A stretch of 64,000 nucleotides of DNA from Mesorhizobium sp. M2D.F.Ca.ET.226.01.1.1 (GCF_004022705.2 NZ_RZOY02000010.1:1-64000); one strand, 5' to 3'. Positions 8,957 to 17,710 are shown, counted from the stretch's first letter. Notes: generated by a model from the sequence alone, not told the origin. Numbers and translations: made by a program.

Positions 8957-9199
8957 ATGACGACCTTGGAAGCCCATGAAACCGGCCGCGCGAGCCCCCG
9001 CCTGATCGGCTTTGCCGGCCGCGCGCTCAGGCTTGCCTATCAGGCGATGAAGATGCGCAGCGAGCGCGCCGCGCTGCTGGCGATGCCCGACTACATGCTC
9101 AAGGACATGGGCATCGCCCGCTCGGAAATCGAGCACTACACCTCGATGCGCTACGCCCCAACCGACACCGAGCGCATGGACATCCGCGACGCCGGATGA
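8957..9199 (+). CDS. DUF1127 small protein
   Basis: The 80-residue protein ends with the DUF1127 signature (RAALLAMPDYMLKDMGIARS, then EIEHY). This short arginine-rich, amphipathic motif is abundant in alphaproteobacteria, where such proteins influence RNA turnover, phosphate and C1 metabolism or stress responses. The function of this member is not known. The start at ATG 8957 has AAGGATGGAGATTACG before it; the open frame runs farther upstream. A strong hairpin follows its stop codon. Confidence 0.85.
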   Translation: MTTLEAHETGRASPRLIGFAGRALRLAYQAMKMRSERAALLAMPDYMLKDMGIARSEIEHYTSMRYAPTDTERMDIRDAG

Positions 9200-9234
9200 C
9201 CGGCGGTGGCGATCGTCACCACGTCGTCGATAAG

Positions 9235-9261
9235 CCCCGGGCGCCCTCCCAACGCCCGGGG
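9235..9261 (+). terminator. Hairpin terminator after the DUF1127 gene
   Basis: A perfect 9-bp stem (CCCCGGGCG and CGCCCGGGG) with a 9-base loop is followed by TTCTTG. It lies 36 bp after the DUF1127 stop. The T-run is short but the stem is very stable. Confidence 0.7.
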
Positions 9262-9446
9262 TTCTTGCGTTCCGGCTCATTCGCTTCAGGCGGTGGGCCA
9301 GCTCGTTTCAAACGATACGTCCAACGCCATTTCCACGGTGGGCGTATAAAAAATTCCACGGTCGCATCCACTCTCGTTCAAACGCTCAACCGGCAAACAA
9401 AAGCGGTCACGGCAACCAAGCCGCAAAACCAACCTTGGAGATGAAG

Positions 9447-10025
9447 ATGCAACCGAACACCAAACCTGCACGGCTTCCGCTCAACGGGGTCGACACGCCG
9501 AACCTGATGGCGACGATCAATTTCGTCGCCGGGCAGCCGGAGCTCGCCAAGTTCCAGTTCCGCGCCCACAATGAGTGGATCGAGGGCACGCACAGCAAGA
9601 CCGTCATGAACGGCTTCTTCGGCGCCGGCAACGAGCAGAAGCACGAGAAGCCGCATTACGCCGACGCCGACCATCCGGCGATCCTGTGCGGCGCCGACAA
9701 TGCGCCGACCCCGGTCGAGTGGCTGCTGCACGGGCTGGCGGGCTGCCTGATGGCGGGCGTGGCCAACATCGCCGCCGCGCGCGGCATCAAGCTCACAAAG
9801 GTGAAGTGCTCGGTCGACGGCGACATCGACCTGCGCGGCATCCTCGGCATTTCCGACGAGGTCCGCAACGGCTTCCAGAACATCCAGGTGTCGTTCGAGA
9901 TCGAAGGCGACGCGCCGGCCGAGAAGCTCAAGCAGCTGGTCGAGCAGTCGCGTACGCGTTCGGCGGTCTTCGACGTTCTGACCAAGGGCGTGCCGGTCAC
10001 TGTCGGCATCAAGACCATCCAGTAA
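9447..10025 (+). CDS. OsmC-family protein
   Basis: The 192-residue protein has the OsmC fold: EWLLHGLAGCLMAGVANIAAARG carries the redox-type cysteine region, followed by DIDLRGILGIS and a C-terminal SAVFDVLTKGVPVTVGI. A cysteine earlier in the chain (AILCGADNAPTPVEW, about residue 88) could pair with the GLAGC cysteine as in Ohr/OsmC peroxidases. The start ATG 9447 has TTGGAG 6 bp upstream; ATG 9441 is also possible. It leads a co-directional run with two flavoproteins and a MaoC hydratase, which suggests it handles a reactive intermediate, but this is inference. Confidence 0.85.
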   Translation: MQPNTKPARLPLNGVDTPNLMATINFVAGQPELAKFQFRAHNEWIEGTHSKTVMNGFFGAGNEQKHEKPHYADADHPAILCGADNAPTPVEWLLHGLAGCLMAGVANIAAARGIKLTKVKCSVDGDIDLRGILGISDEVRNGFQNIQVSFEIEGDAPAEKLKQLVEQSRTRSAVFDVLTKGVPVTVGIKTIQ

Positions 10026-10083
10026 CGCTCCAGGCGGTCCGGAACCGATCCGGGCCGCCTCTTTGCCTCAGACGGAACAGACC

Positions 10084-11310
10084 ATGAGACGCGCGGACGT
10101 CGTGATCATCGGCGCGGGCCAGGCCGGCCTTGCGCTCAGCCATTGCCTCGGCCAGGCCGGCATCGACCATGCCGTGCTGGAGCGCGGCCGCATCGGCGAG
10201 CGCTGGCGCTCGCAGAGCTGGCGCTCGCTTCGGCTGCTCACGCCGAACTGGCTGAATGCGCTCCCCGGCTCGCCCTACAAGGGCGGCGATCCCGACGGCT
10301 TCATGAGCAAAGGGGCTTTCGTGGAGAGCCTGGAGCGCTACGCCTGGCAATGGCATGCGCCGGTCGAGACCAATGTCGAGGTGATCTCCTGCAAACGGAT
10401 CAGCGACGGCTTTGCCTTGCGCACCAGCGCGGGCGACTGGTCGGCGCGCGCGGTCGTCGTCGCGACGGGACATTGCGACCGGCCGGTCATCCCTTTTTCA
10501 GCGGAGACCCTTCGCGGGCCGCTCAGCATGCACGCTTCGCACTATCGCTCGCCGGGCGAGCTGCCGGGCGGCGGCGTGCTGGTCGTCGGCGCCTCGTCGT
10601 CCGGCGTGCAGATCGCCGACGAGCTCGGCCGCGCCGGGCGGCGCGTCGTGCTTTCGGTCGGCAAGCATACGCGCCTGCCCAGAACATGGCGCGGCCAGGA
10701 CATCTTCTTCTGGCTGTGCGCAATGGGCCTGATGGCGCAGCGCCACGAGGACCTGGCCAATCCGGAAGCCGCCCGGCGCCAGCCGTCGCTGCAGCTCGCC
10801 GGCCGGCCGGACAGGGCCGATGTCGATCTCGCCACGCTGCAGGCGCTCGGCGTCGAACTGGCCGGGCGGGTGCGCGGCGTCGGCGATAGCGAGATCGCCT
10901 TTGCCGCCGATCTCGCCCAGCACATCGCGGCGGCGGAAGTAAAGCAGGCGCGCCTGCTCGACGAGATCGACCGCTTCACAGGCTCGGCGACACCATACCG
11001 GCCCGAGCCGGTTGCGATGCCGGCAGCCTGCGCTGAGCGGCTTTCGCTGACCGATGGGTCGATCCGCACCATCATCTGGGCGACCGGCTATGCGCGCTCG
11101 TTCGGCTGGCTGGAGCCGCTGGCGCTCGGCGCCGATGGCGAGCTCGCGCATCAGGGCGGCGTCACCAGCGTGCCCGGCCTCTACGCGCTCGGCTTCCGCT
11201 TCCTGCGCAAGCGCGATTCCAACTTCATCGACGGCGTCGGCGCCGACGCGGAGGTGATCGCCGCCGAGGTCTTGCGTCATCTCGAGCGCAACGGCCGCAA
11301 GGCCGCCTGA
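10084..11310 (+). CDS. FAD/NAD(P)-binding monooxygenase-like flavoprotein (CzcO/FMO type)
   Basis: The 408-residue protein has two dinucleotide-binding motifs: VVIIGAGQAGLALSHCL (FAD, residues ~5-21) and VLVVGASSSGVQIADEL (NADPH, residues ~165-181). ERWRSQSWRSLRLLTPNW is the FMO-like arginine-tryptophan region, and IIWATGYARSFGWLEP is the family's ATG motif. These place it with the group-B-like flavoproteins often annotated as involved in potassium transport or Baeyer-Villiger-like oxidation. The substrate is unknown. It follows the OsmC gene by 58 bp and precedes another flavoprotein by 11 bp. Confidence 0.88.
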   Translation: MRRADVVIIGAGQAGLALSHCLGQAGIDHAVLERGRIGERWRSQSWRSLRLLTPNWLNALPGSPYKGGDPDGFMSKGAFVESLERYAWQWHAPVETNVEVISCKRISDGFALRTSAGDWSARAVVVATGHCDRPVIPFSAETLRGPLSMHASHYRSPGELPGGGVLVVGASSSGVQIADELGRAGRRVVLSVGKHTRLPRTWRGQDIFFWLCAMGLMAQRHEDLANPEAARRQPSLQLAGRPDRADVDLATLQALGVELAGRVRGVGDSEIAFAADLAQHIAAAEVKQARLLDEIDRFTGSATPYRPEPVAMPAACAERLSLTDGSIRTIIWATGYARSFGWLEPLALGADGELAHQGGVTSVPGLYALGFRFLRKRDSNFIDGVGADAEVIAAEVLRHLERNGRKAA

Positions 11311-11321
11311 GGACACTGACC

Positions 11322-12593
11322 ATGGCAAGCAAAGCAATTTCCCTCATGGCCGCTCCCAAGCGTGGCCACTACGACGCCATCATCGTCGGCGCGCGCTGCG
11401 CTGGCGCGGCGACCGCGATGCTGCTCGCCCGCGCGGGTCTCAAGGTGCTGGCGATCGAGCGCAAGCCCTATGGCTCCGACACGCTGTCGACGCATGCGCT
11501 GATGCGGCCAGCCGTACTGCAGCTTTGGCGCTGGGGCCTGCTCGAGCCGCTGCTCGATGCCGGAACGCCGCTGATCGAGACGACGACCTTCCACTATGGC
11601 GACGAGGAGATCACCATCCCGCTCGCCGCCGGTTCGGAGCTTCCCGGCCTGATCGCGCCGCGGCGAACCGTGCTCGATCGCATCCTGGTCGATGCAGCGC
11701 GCACGGCAGGCGCGGAGGTCCTGCACGAAATGGCGGTCGGCGATCTCTTCGCCGACACGCACGGCCGCGTGCGCGGCATCGAGATCCGCGCCGCCGGCCG
11801 CGCCTCAGTGCGGGTCAGCGCCGATATCGTGGTCGGCGCCGACGGCATCGGCTCGCTGGTGGCGAAATGCGTCGACGCCCAGCCCTTGCGGCGCGGCTCG
11901 GTGTCGGCCGCCCATGTCTACGGCTATGCGCCGGTCGAACCCGGCGCCGGCTATCACTGGTATTTCCGCGATGGGATCGCCGGCTCCTTCATCCCGACCA
12001 ATGACGGCCTCGCCTGCATCGTCGCCTCGGTGCCGACGGCCCTCTTCGACCAGCGCTTCCGCCTCGGCCACGCGCGTGCCCGCATGGATATGCTGGAAGC
12101 GCTTTCGCCGGCGCTGGCGGAACAGGCGGCCCTGGCGCCGCAGGATGCCCGCCTGCAGGCGTTTCGCGGCGTGCCGGGCTATATCCGCCAGCCGCAAGGC
12201 CCCGGCTGGGCGCTGGTGGGCGACGCCGGCTTCTTCCGCGACCCGATCACCTCGCACGGCATTTCCGATGCGCTGCGCGACGCCGAAACTCTGGCGCGGG
12301 CCATCCTCGACGGCTCGGAGGCGGCATTCGCGATCTGGCAGCGGCAGCGCGACATGGTCGCCAACCAGATCCTGGATACCACCGACGCGATCGCCGGCTT
12401 CGACTGGACGCTCGACGATCTCGGCGAGCGGCATCGCCGCTTCAGCGGCGTGCTGAAGGCAGAGGTGCAGGCGCTGGCCGGGCAACCCATGCCGGTTCGC
12501 CGCGCCTCGAAGCCCTCGACCTATCGGGCCCCGGCCAACCAGGACAGGCCGCCGGCCGACCTTTCACACAACCGAACAGGAGCAAGACCATGA
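11322..12593 (+). CDS. FAD-dependent oxidoreductase of the group A monooxygenase / geranylgeranyl-reductase fold
   Basis: The 423-residue protein starts with a Rossmann motif of unusual form (DAIIVGARCAGAATAMLLARAG, residues ~18-39). It then has the RRTVLDRILVDAARTAG segment and VVGADGIGS (GD-type DG motif), and a C-terminal ALVGDAGFFRDPITSHGISDALRDAE that binds the FAD ribityl chain. The GARCAG variant is typical of this subfamily. Partner reductant and substrate are unknown. GAGGACACTGACC precedes ATG 11322. Its stop codon overlaps the MaoC start (ATGA), indicating translational coupling. Confidence 0.87.
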   Translation: MASKAISLMAAPKRGHYDAIIVGARCAGAATAMLLARAGLKVLAIERKPYGSDTLSTHALMRPAVLQLWRWGLLEPLLDAGTPLIETTTFHYGDEEITIPLAAGSELPGLIAPRRTVLDRILVDAARTAGAEVLHEMAVGDLFADTHGRVRGIEIRAAGRASVRVSADIVVGADGIGSLVAKCVDAQPLRRGSVSAAHVYGYAPVEPGAGYHWYFRDGIAGSFIPTNDGLACIVASVPTALFDQRFRLGHARARMDMLEALSPALAEQAALAPQDARLQAFRGVPGYIRQPQGPGWALVGDAGFFRDPITSHGISDALRDAETLARAILDGSEAAFAIWQRQRDMVANQILDTTDAIAGFDWTLDDLGERHRRFSGVLKAEVQALAGQPMPVRRASKPSTYRAPANQDRPPADLSHNRTGARP

Positions 12594-13045
12594 CAGTGCA
12601 TCTGATGCAGGACGGCTGGGTCGGCGTCGTCAAGGGGCGGCCAAAGGTGGGCGCTTTCGCCGAGCGCTCGCGGCGCACGCAGGCGCAGGATATCGACGCC
12701 TTCGCCGAGATGACCGGCGACCGCAACCCGCTGCATTACGACAAGACGCTGGCCGAGGCCTCGGTGTTCGGCAAGCTCATCGTGCAGGGCGGCGTCACGT
12801 CCGGCATCCTGAACGCGGTGGTGGCGGAGGACCTCCCCGGCCCTGGTTCGGTGTTCCTCGAAGTGTCGTGGAAATTCGTCAAGGCGGTCGGTGTCGGCGA
12901 ACTGATCACCGGCCGCGTCGGGGTCAAGGAGGTGCGCGCCGACAAACCGATCACCAAGCTGGAGACCTCGGTGCGCAACGAGGCCGGCGAACTTTGCCTC
13001 ACCGGCACCGCGACGGTGTTCACCGTGCCGCTCGCCAGGGGGTGA
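12590..13045 (+). CDS. MaoC-family (R)-specific enoyl-CoA hydratase-like protein
   Basis: The 151-residue hot-dog protein has the hydratase-2 motif FAEMTGDRNPLHYDKTLAE (about residues 39-57), which includes the catalytic Asp-x-x-x-x-His, followed by GGVTSGILNAVVAEDLPGPG and GRVGVKEVRADKPI. Such enzymes hydrate enoyl-CoA esters or related thioesters. Its ATG overlaps the preceding flavoprotein stop. As the last gene of the run it suggests the pathway passes through an unsaturated thioester or acid; that is inference. Confidence 0.88.
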   Translation: MTVHLMQDGWVGVVKGRPKVGAFAERSRRTQAQDIDAFAEMTGDRNPLHYDKTLAEASVFGKLIVQGGVTSGILNAVVAEDLPGPGSVFLEVSWKFVKAVGVGELITGRVGVKEVRADKPITKLETSVRNEAGELCLTGTATVFTVPLARG

Positions 13046-13063
13046 AGAGTTCTCGGCGCCTAG

Positions 13064-14623
13064 TCAGGCGCCCTCCGTCTCGGCGATGAAGGCGCGGACG
13101 TGGTCTACGAACTCCTCGAAGGCGGGTTCGCCTTCGAGCAGGATGTGATTCTGGCTGTCGAGCTCGATGAAGCGGGCGCCCGGGATTCCCGCGGCCATGG
13201 TGCGCCCGGATTCGACGGGCGCGACGTTGTCGTCGCGCGCGTGCAGCACCAGCGTCGGCACCCGCACCTTCTCGAGCAGGTCGCTGACGTCGATCGTCGA
13301 AAAGGCGTTCTGCAGACGCCAGGCATCGTCGGGAGAGACGGTGCGCAGCATCAGTTCGTCCATCCAGGCGAAATGCTCGTGCGTGGCGCCGGGGATGAAC
13401 ATGGAGCAGAAGGCCTGGCGAAACATCGGGTTCGGCTTGCCCCAGTTCTCCCGCATCAGCGTCGCCACGGCCTCGCGCGTCGCGATCTCGCCGGCGTCGC
13501 CACGCGCCCGCCAGCCTTTGACGTAGCCGCCATAAAGGACCATGCCCGAGACCCGCTCGGGGTGGCGTATGGCATAAGCGATCGAAACCGCGCAGCTTTG
13601 CGACAGGCCAAGCAAGGTGAAGCGGTCGAGCCCTGGAGCCGCGACCACGCATTCGAGATCCGACAGCATGGTCTCGAACGAGATGTCGATGACATGCCGT
13701 TGCGAAAGGCCGTTGCAGCGCTCGTCATAGCGCACCAACCGGTTGTGGCGCGACAGTTCGCGCATCCAGTGCCGCCAGATCGGGCTGTCCCAGTCGAAGG
13801 TGAGATGCGACATCCAGTGCGCGGCGCGCAGGATCGCCGGGCCGCTGCCGGTGCTGGCATAGGCGAGCCTGGTGCCGTCGAGGGCCCGGCAGAATTGCAC
13901 GGCGCGGCCTGGATCCTGCGCCGACGCGGCGGGTTTCGGCGGCGCCTGCGGCGGACCTGAGGAAGCAGCTTGCGGCGCGCGGCCGGTGGCTTGAGCGGCG
14001 GCCGAGCGGACCCTGTCCTCCAGCGCATCGGTCTCGGCCGCGAGCCTTGCATCGTCGGGCACGAGGCGGCGCAGGCGCTGCGCGAAGGGCAGCGCCCGCC
14101 GCGGCTCATCCGCCAGACGCTCGACCAGCTCGCGCAGGATGCCGAGCTCGACGATCTCCACCTCGCTGGCGATAGCCTGCCGCCAGGCTTCGTAGTCGAA
14201 GCAGCGCTCGAGCGAGAGGTCGGCGAGAAAACCGCCGCGGATCGAGGCCAGGACGGCTTCAAGCTCCCCGGTCGAGTGCGAGGAAAGATCGGCCTTCACC
14301 AGCGGCGCCAGCCGCGCATAGTCCGTCTCGATGGTGAGCGCGACGGCGTTGCGATCGGCGACAAGGGCTGTTTCGTCGGCGCCCAGCACCTGGCGGATCT
14401 TGGACAGGCTCCAGCGCAGGGCGCCGCGCGGATCGTCGGGAATGTCCCAGAATATCTCGCATAGACGCTCGCGCTGGTGCTGCCTGGCGGTGACCGCCAG
14501 GTAAGCAAGCAGCGCCCGCGTCTTGCGCGACGGCGGCAGGTCGAGCGGCCGGCCGTCGCGCGTCACCTGGAAATCGCCAAGCACGCGCAGCTCCAGCGCC
14601 CCGATGTGCCGACTGTCGCTCAT
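13064..14623 (-). CDS. Fusion of SARP/BTAD-type regulator and alpha/beta hydrolase
   Basis: Residues ~6-100 form an OmpR/SARP-like winged helix (LELRVLGDFQVTRDGRPLDL... ALRWSLSKIRQVLG). Residues ~105-215 resemble the bacterial transcriptional activator domain (BTAD), and residues ~245-519 an alpha/beta hydrolase. The nucleophile elbow is GLSQSCA, the acid is in LHARDDNVAPVESG and the histidine in SQNHILLEGE. The protein may sense or hydrolyse a small ligand with its C-terminal half and regulate through the N-terminal half. It converges on the four-gene redox run with an 18-bp gap. ATG 14623 is preferred (TGGACGC upstream); an upstream ATG at 14704 adds 27 low-complexity residues. Confidence 0.85.
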   Translation of the reverse strand: MSDSRHIGALELRVLGDFQVTRDGRPLDLPPSRKTRALLAYLAVTARQHQRERLCEIFWDIPDDPRGALRWSLSKIRQVLGADETALVADRNAVALTIETDYARLAPLVKADLSSHSTGELEAVLASIRGGFLADLSLERCFDYEAWRQAIASEVEIVELGILRELVERLADEPRRALPFAQRLRRLVPDDARLAAETDALEDRVRSAAAQATGRAPQAASSGPPQAPPKPAASAQDPGRAVQFCRALDGTRLAYASTGSGPAILRAAHWMSHLTFDWDSPIWRHWMRELSRHNRLVRYDERCNGLSQRHVIDISFETMLSDLECVVAAPGLDRFTLLGLSQSCAVSIAYAIRHPERVSGMVLYGGYVKGWRARGDAGEIATREAVATLMRENWGKPNPMFRQAFCSMFIPGATHEHFAWMDELMLRTVSPDDAWRLQNAFSTIDVSDLLEKVRVPTLVLHARDDNVAPVESGRTMAAGIPGARFIELDSQNHILLEGEPAFEEFVDHVRAFIAETEGA

Positions 14624-14864
14624 GCGTCCATGCGCTTGTCGATCGCCATGATCCCCCTTCGGCCTTGGCCGGCGCCGCCAAAAGCAGCCGCCCGCCAATA
14701 GCAAAATCGGCTAATTTAGGAAAGCTTGGTGGTTCGGGGGTAGAGGTTCAGTTTGAAATTCCGCCCCGATCACAATAGGCGCTTTCGCGGACATCGTTGC
14801 GCCGATTGAGGCGAAGGAAGCCGAAAACCCTTCTGTGCGCCTACAAAAAGCGCGCGGCTTGCTG

Positions 14865-14893
14865 CTTGAGCCTTTCGGCCCGCCATTCATAGG
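14865..14893 (+). promoter_or_regulatory. Candidate sigma70-type promoter of the possible small RNA
   Basis: CTTGAG and CATAGG are spaced by 17 bp, close to the rhizobial consensus CTTGAC-N17-CTATAT. It points rightward into a non-coding stretch that ends in a terminator-like hairpin. It has not been distinguished from chance matches. Confidence 0.3.
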
Positions 14894-15185
14894 GTACTCA
14901 GTCCAGATTGAGCGGTTGTAGGTTCGCGCCTAGATTGTGTGCGCGGGAGGAAAGTTGCCACCTTAAACCCGCATTGGCCGGTGCCGCATAAAACCCCTCA
15001 AGAAGAACCCCGTGCGCACCGGCCAGCCGGCAAAAAGAGATCGGCGCCAGCGGCGGATCGCGTTGGCAACGTCGATCATTTCAAACTGTCCCCACCACCG
15101 CCTCGGCATATCAGTTCGAAATCCTGCCATGTCAGGGGCTGCAATCCATCGGTCCTTGGACCGTTCAAGGCAGGCTATTCGCCAA

Positions 15186-15219
15186 GCCCGCTTTCACGCC
15201 TTCACAGAGCGGGCCTTTT
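15186..15219 (+). terminator. Terminator-like hairpin
   Basis: GCCCGCT (15186-15192) pairs with AGCGGGC (15208-15214), with a 15-base loop, and is followed by CTTTTG. No annotated protein gene ends just before it on the plus strand, which is why an untranslated transcript is suspected. Confidence 0.45.
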
Positions 15220-15263
15220 GCCATCTTAAGATTTGCGCAACGGATGAATATTAGAATCTACTA

Positions 15264-15395
15264 ATGCGTTTCGCCGTCCTGATCTTCTGCTGGATCGCAT
15301 TCTTTGGCTGGGACCTGGCCGCCAATGACGGCCAATTCGTCCTCGCTATCGGCACGCGGCTTATGCATCTCATCCGCATGACTGGGCTTATTTGA
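15264..15395 (+). CDS. Small membrane peptide, 43 residues
   Basis: The frame ATG 15264 to TGA 15393-15395 encodes a peptide starting MRFAVLIFCWIAFFGWDL and ending HLIRMTGLI. A single hydrophobic helix spans residues ~3-17 and is followed by a short polar tail. Codon use is like that of long genes nearby. The peptide resembles short single-helix proteins common in rhizobia, but I cannot name a family. The upstream sequence is AT-rich (tgaatattagaatctactaATG) without a strong ribosome site. Confidence 0.5.
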   Translation: MRFAVLIFCWIAFFGWDLAANDGQFVLAIGTRLMHLIRMTGLI

Positions 15396-15495
15396 CCCGG
15401 CCTGACTGTTCAATGAATCTCGTTTTTGTCGGGCTCGGCGGCTTCCCTGCTTGGAACATAGGAGTTCGACTACACGGCAGTAACGCCTGGCCGGA

Positions 15496-15741
15496 TCAGG
15501 GCAGCAGCAGCTTCAGTCGGGAGAGCCTTAGCCGCGCCAGGCGCCGCGCCGGATTGTGAAAGGCTTCCAGGCCGGCCTCGACCAGGAAGGCCAGCGTCAT
15601 CAGCTCGATCAGGAACTCGTCGGCCGCATCGAAAGCGGCTCGCGAATCGGTGGCGAGATGCTTGAGCAGGGTACGCGCTTCCTCGGCCGCGTCGGCGCCA
15701 CCGGCGTCGATCAGTGCTTCGAGCCTGGTGAAGCAGTCCAT
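15496..15741 (-). CDS. Unknown helical protein, 81 residues
   Basis: The protein starts MDCFTRLEALIDAGGADAAEEARTLLKHL and is wholly alpha-helical in appearance, ending with a basic segment (RRLARLRLSRLKLLLP). GGCGGAGAGAATCGAC upstream of ATG 15741 is a good ribosome site, so the extra 30 codons available upstream are ignored. No family is recognised. It is cytosolic, with no signal peptide. Confidence 0.6.
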   Translation of the reverse strand: MDCFTRLEALIDAGGADAAEEARTLLKHLATDSRAAFDAADEFLIELMTLAFLVEAGLEAFHNPARRLARLRLSRLKLLLP

Positions 15742-15827
15742 GTCGATTCTCTCCGCCCCACCGAGGGGATAGATCGACTGGGAGGCGCGGACATCCACAT
15801 ATGTTAAGCGAGGTCCTTTCGCCTCGT

Positions 15828-16784
15828 TCACGCCTTTGCCGGAACCGCTTTCGGCTTGATCACCGTCGCCAGCACGACGCCGACGACGATGAAGGCGGCG
15901 CCAACCAGGTCGTAGTCGTGCAGGCTCTCGCCGAGCAGCAGATAGGCGAGGATGGCGACGAATAGCGTCTGCAGATAGAGCAGCATGCTTGCCCGGCTGG
16001 CACCCAGCGTCTCGACGCTTTTGTTGTAGAGATAATACATCAGCGCGCCGCCTGGGCCGGCCAGATAGGCGAGCGCCAGCAGGCCGTGGGCATTGAGGGC
16101 CGAGCGTTCGTCATTGGCGATTTCCCACAGGTGGAACGGCAGCGCCACCAGCGCGCCGGCACCGAGCAGCAGCACGACCAGCGGCAGCAGCTCGAGGCCG
16201 AATTTGGAGCGGCGCAGCAGCACCGTGTAAAGCGCCCAGCAGAAGGCGCTGCCGACGATCCACAACTCGCCGACATTGAAGCGCAGCTTGACCAGCGCCT
16301 CGATATTGCCATGCGCGACGATGACCAGCATGCCGGCAAGTGCCACAACCGCGCCAAGCGCCTTCCAGAGGCCGAGCGGCTCGCCAAGCACGAGACGCGC
16401 CAGAACCATGGTCATGATCGGCGACATCGCCATGATGATGCCGGCCGTGGTCGCGTCGGTGTCGTTCAGGCCGTGGTAGATCATGCCCTGGCAGAGAGTC
16501 AGGCCGATGGCGCCGACGGCGACGACCTCCAGTGGCCGCGAGCGCAGCAGCGCTATCATCGCGCCGTGATGACGGTGCACGATCGGCAACAGGATGGCGC
16601 AGGCCAGCAGGAGCCGCCAGAAGCACAGACCCCAGGGCGGCATTTCCGGCGCCACCCACTTGGCCGCGATATAGACGCCGGCCGAGAGCAGCCAGCACAG
16701 CACGGCCGTGGGATAGCCGCCCAGGGATGATGGCGCGGCGATGGCCGGCGGTTCCGGCCGATGGACTATCGGTATTGCCTGCAT
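15828..16784 (-). CDS. EamA/DMT-family transporter (first of two)
   Basis: The 318-residue membrane protein has ten predicted helices in two EamA repeats; the second begins near VGELWIVGSAFCWALYTVLL. Motifs such as AMSPIMTMVLARLVLGEPL and LQTLFVAILAYLLLGESL are typical of drug/metabolite transporters. The substrate cannot be told from sequence. ATG 16784 follows a strong GGGGGG site; an upstream ATG at 16826 is less likely. Another EamA gene lies immediately upstream on the same strand, 19 bp apart, so the two may be co-transcribed. Confidence 0.9.
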   Translation of the reverse strand: MQAIPIVHRPEPPAIAAPSSLGGYPTAVLCWLLSAGVYIAAKWVAPEMPPWGLCFWRLLLACAILLPIVHRHHGAMIALLRSRPLEVVAVGAIGLTLCQGMIYHGLNDTDATTAGIIMAMSPIMTMVLARLVLGEPLGLWKALGAVVALAGMLVIVAHGNIEALVKLRFNVGELWIVGSAFCWALYTVLLRRSKFGLELLPLVVLLLGAGALVALPFHLWEIANDERSALNAHGLLALAYLAGPGGALMYYLYNKSVETLGASRASMLLYLQTLFVAILAYLLLGESLHDYDLVGAAFIVVGVVLATVIKPKAVPAKA

Positions 16785-16803
16785 TGTCAGCCCCCCGATG
16801 CGG

Positions 16804-17703
16804 CTAGCGACGCATTTCCATGACAAAGATCGCTCCGATCACGATCGCGATGCCGGTACCCTGAAGCAGCGAAACCCGTTCCCCCAAAACCGCAATCGCA
16901 AACAAGACCCCGAGGACCGGCTCCAGATTGCTGATCATCGCGGCGCGCGCCGCGCCGACATAGGCCATGCCTGAGATGAATGCGAGGGTGCCCACAGTGG
17001 ACGCAACGGCGACACCGACAAAGCCGGTCCATGCGAGCGGAGTCGTGGGCAGGGCCAGTGTTCCAAAGAGCGCGAAGATTACGGTGAGCGCGACCGCGGC
17101 CGAAAGCATCATGTAGAAGCCGACTGAAATCGCCTTTGCTTCCGCCGTCGCACGCGCACCGCACACAACAATGATCGCCGTCACCGCCATCGCCAACGCT
17201 GCGAGGGCCAATCCAATGCCGCTCAGCCCTTCGAAGGAAAGCCCGATTGCCAGGTAAAGCCCCACAAGCGCGGCTGCTAGCTCGCCGATGGATATGATCG
17301 TGAGTTTTTCCTGTCCCAGAAACATCACGATGAACCCAACCAGCACTGGATGAACGAAATAGATCAGGATCACCAGGCTGACCGGAAGGTAGTTCACGGC
17401 TCCGAGATAACCGTAGAGCATCACCGCATAGGCCACGCCCATCGCGAGGGCTATCCGCATCGGCCGGCGCGGAATTACCATTGGTTGGCGAAACGCAACC
17501 AACAACGCCAGCGTGATCAAAACCGAAAAGATGCTTCGGCCGGTGATGACGCTCAGCGTGTTGCTGCCGCCCTCATAGGCAAGTTTAGCAAGGCTTGGAA
17601 CGAGTGCGATGGCGATTGTCGAGAGGACCACAAGGCCAACGCCGAGCGCCCGCTGCTTGAACCCGGCACCAGATACCGACGAAACTGTCCCCGCATCGAC
17701 CAT
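16804..17703 (-). CDS. EamA/DMT-family transporter (second of two)
   Basis: The 299-residue protein has ten hydrophobic helices in two repeats, with IYFVHPVLVGFIVMFLGQEKLT at the end of the first half and ISNLEPVLGVLFAIAVLGERV at the end of the second. Sequence similarity to the adjacent transporter is limited, so this is not a recent duplicate. It is first in the transcription direction, so its promoter lies in the 17704-17920 spacer that holds a dispersed repeat. Substrate unknown. Confidence 0.9.
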   Translation of the reverse strand: MVDAGTVSSVSGAGFKQRALGVGLVVLSTIAIALVPSLAKLAYEGGSNTLSVITGRSIFSVLITLALLVAFRQPMVIPRRPMRIALAMGVAYAVMLYGYLGAVNYLPVSLVILIYFVHPVLVGFIVMFLGQEKLTIISIGELAAALVGLYLAIGLSFEGLSGIGLALAALAMAVTAIIVVCGARATAEAKAISVGFYMMLSAAVALTVIFALFGTLALPTTPLAWTGFVGVAVASTVGTLAFISGMAYVGAARAAMISNLEPVLGVLFAIAVLGERVSLLQGTGIAIVIGAIFVMEMRR

Positions 17704-17710
17704 GGGCCGA

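Larger units (their letters stand above)
14624..15263. other. Long intergenic region with a possible small RNA
   Basis: No convincing protein-coding frame covers these 640 bp. The region contains a sigma70-like promoter (CTTGAG at 14865-14870, 17-bp spacer, CATAGG at 14888-14893). A 9-bp inverted repeat GGCCGGTGC/GCACCGGCC lies at 14976-14984 and 15016-15024, and a terminator-like hairpin at 15186-15214 ends in CTTTTG. Together these could delimit a structured RNA of roughly 280-320 nt on the plus strand. No known RNA family is recognised. Confidence 0.4.

Noticed and set aside
14939..15229. 96-residue plus-strand frame in the long spacer
   Set aside because: Composition is unlike a real protein and it runs through the inverted repeat and hairpin; a non-coding interpretation fits better.
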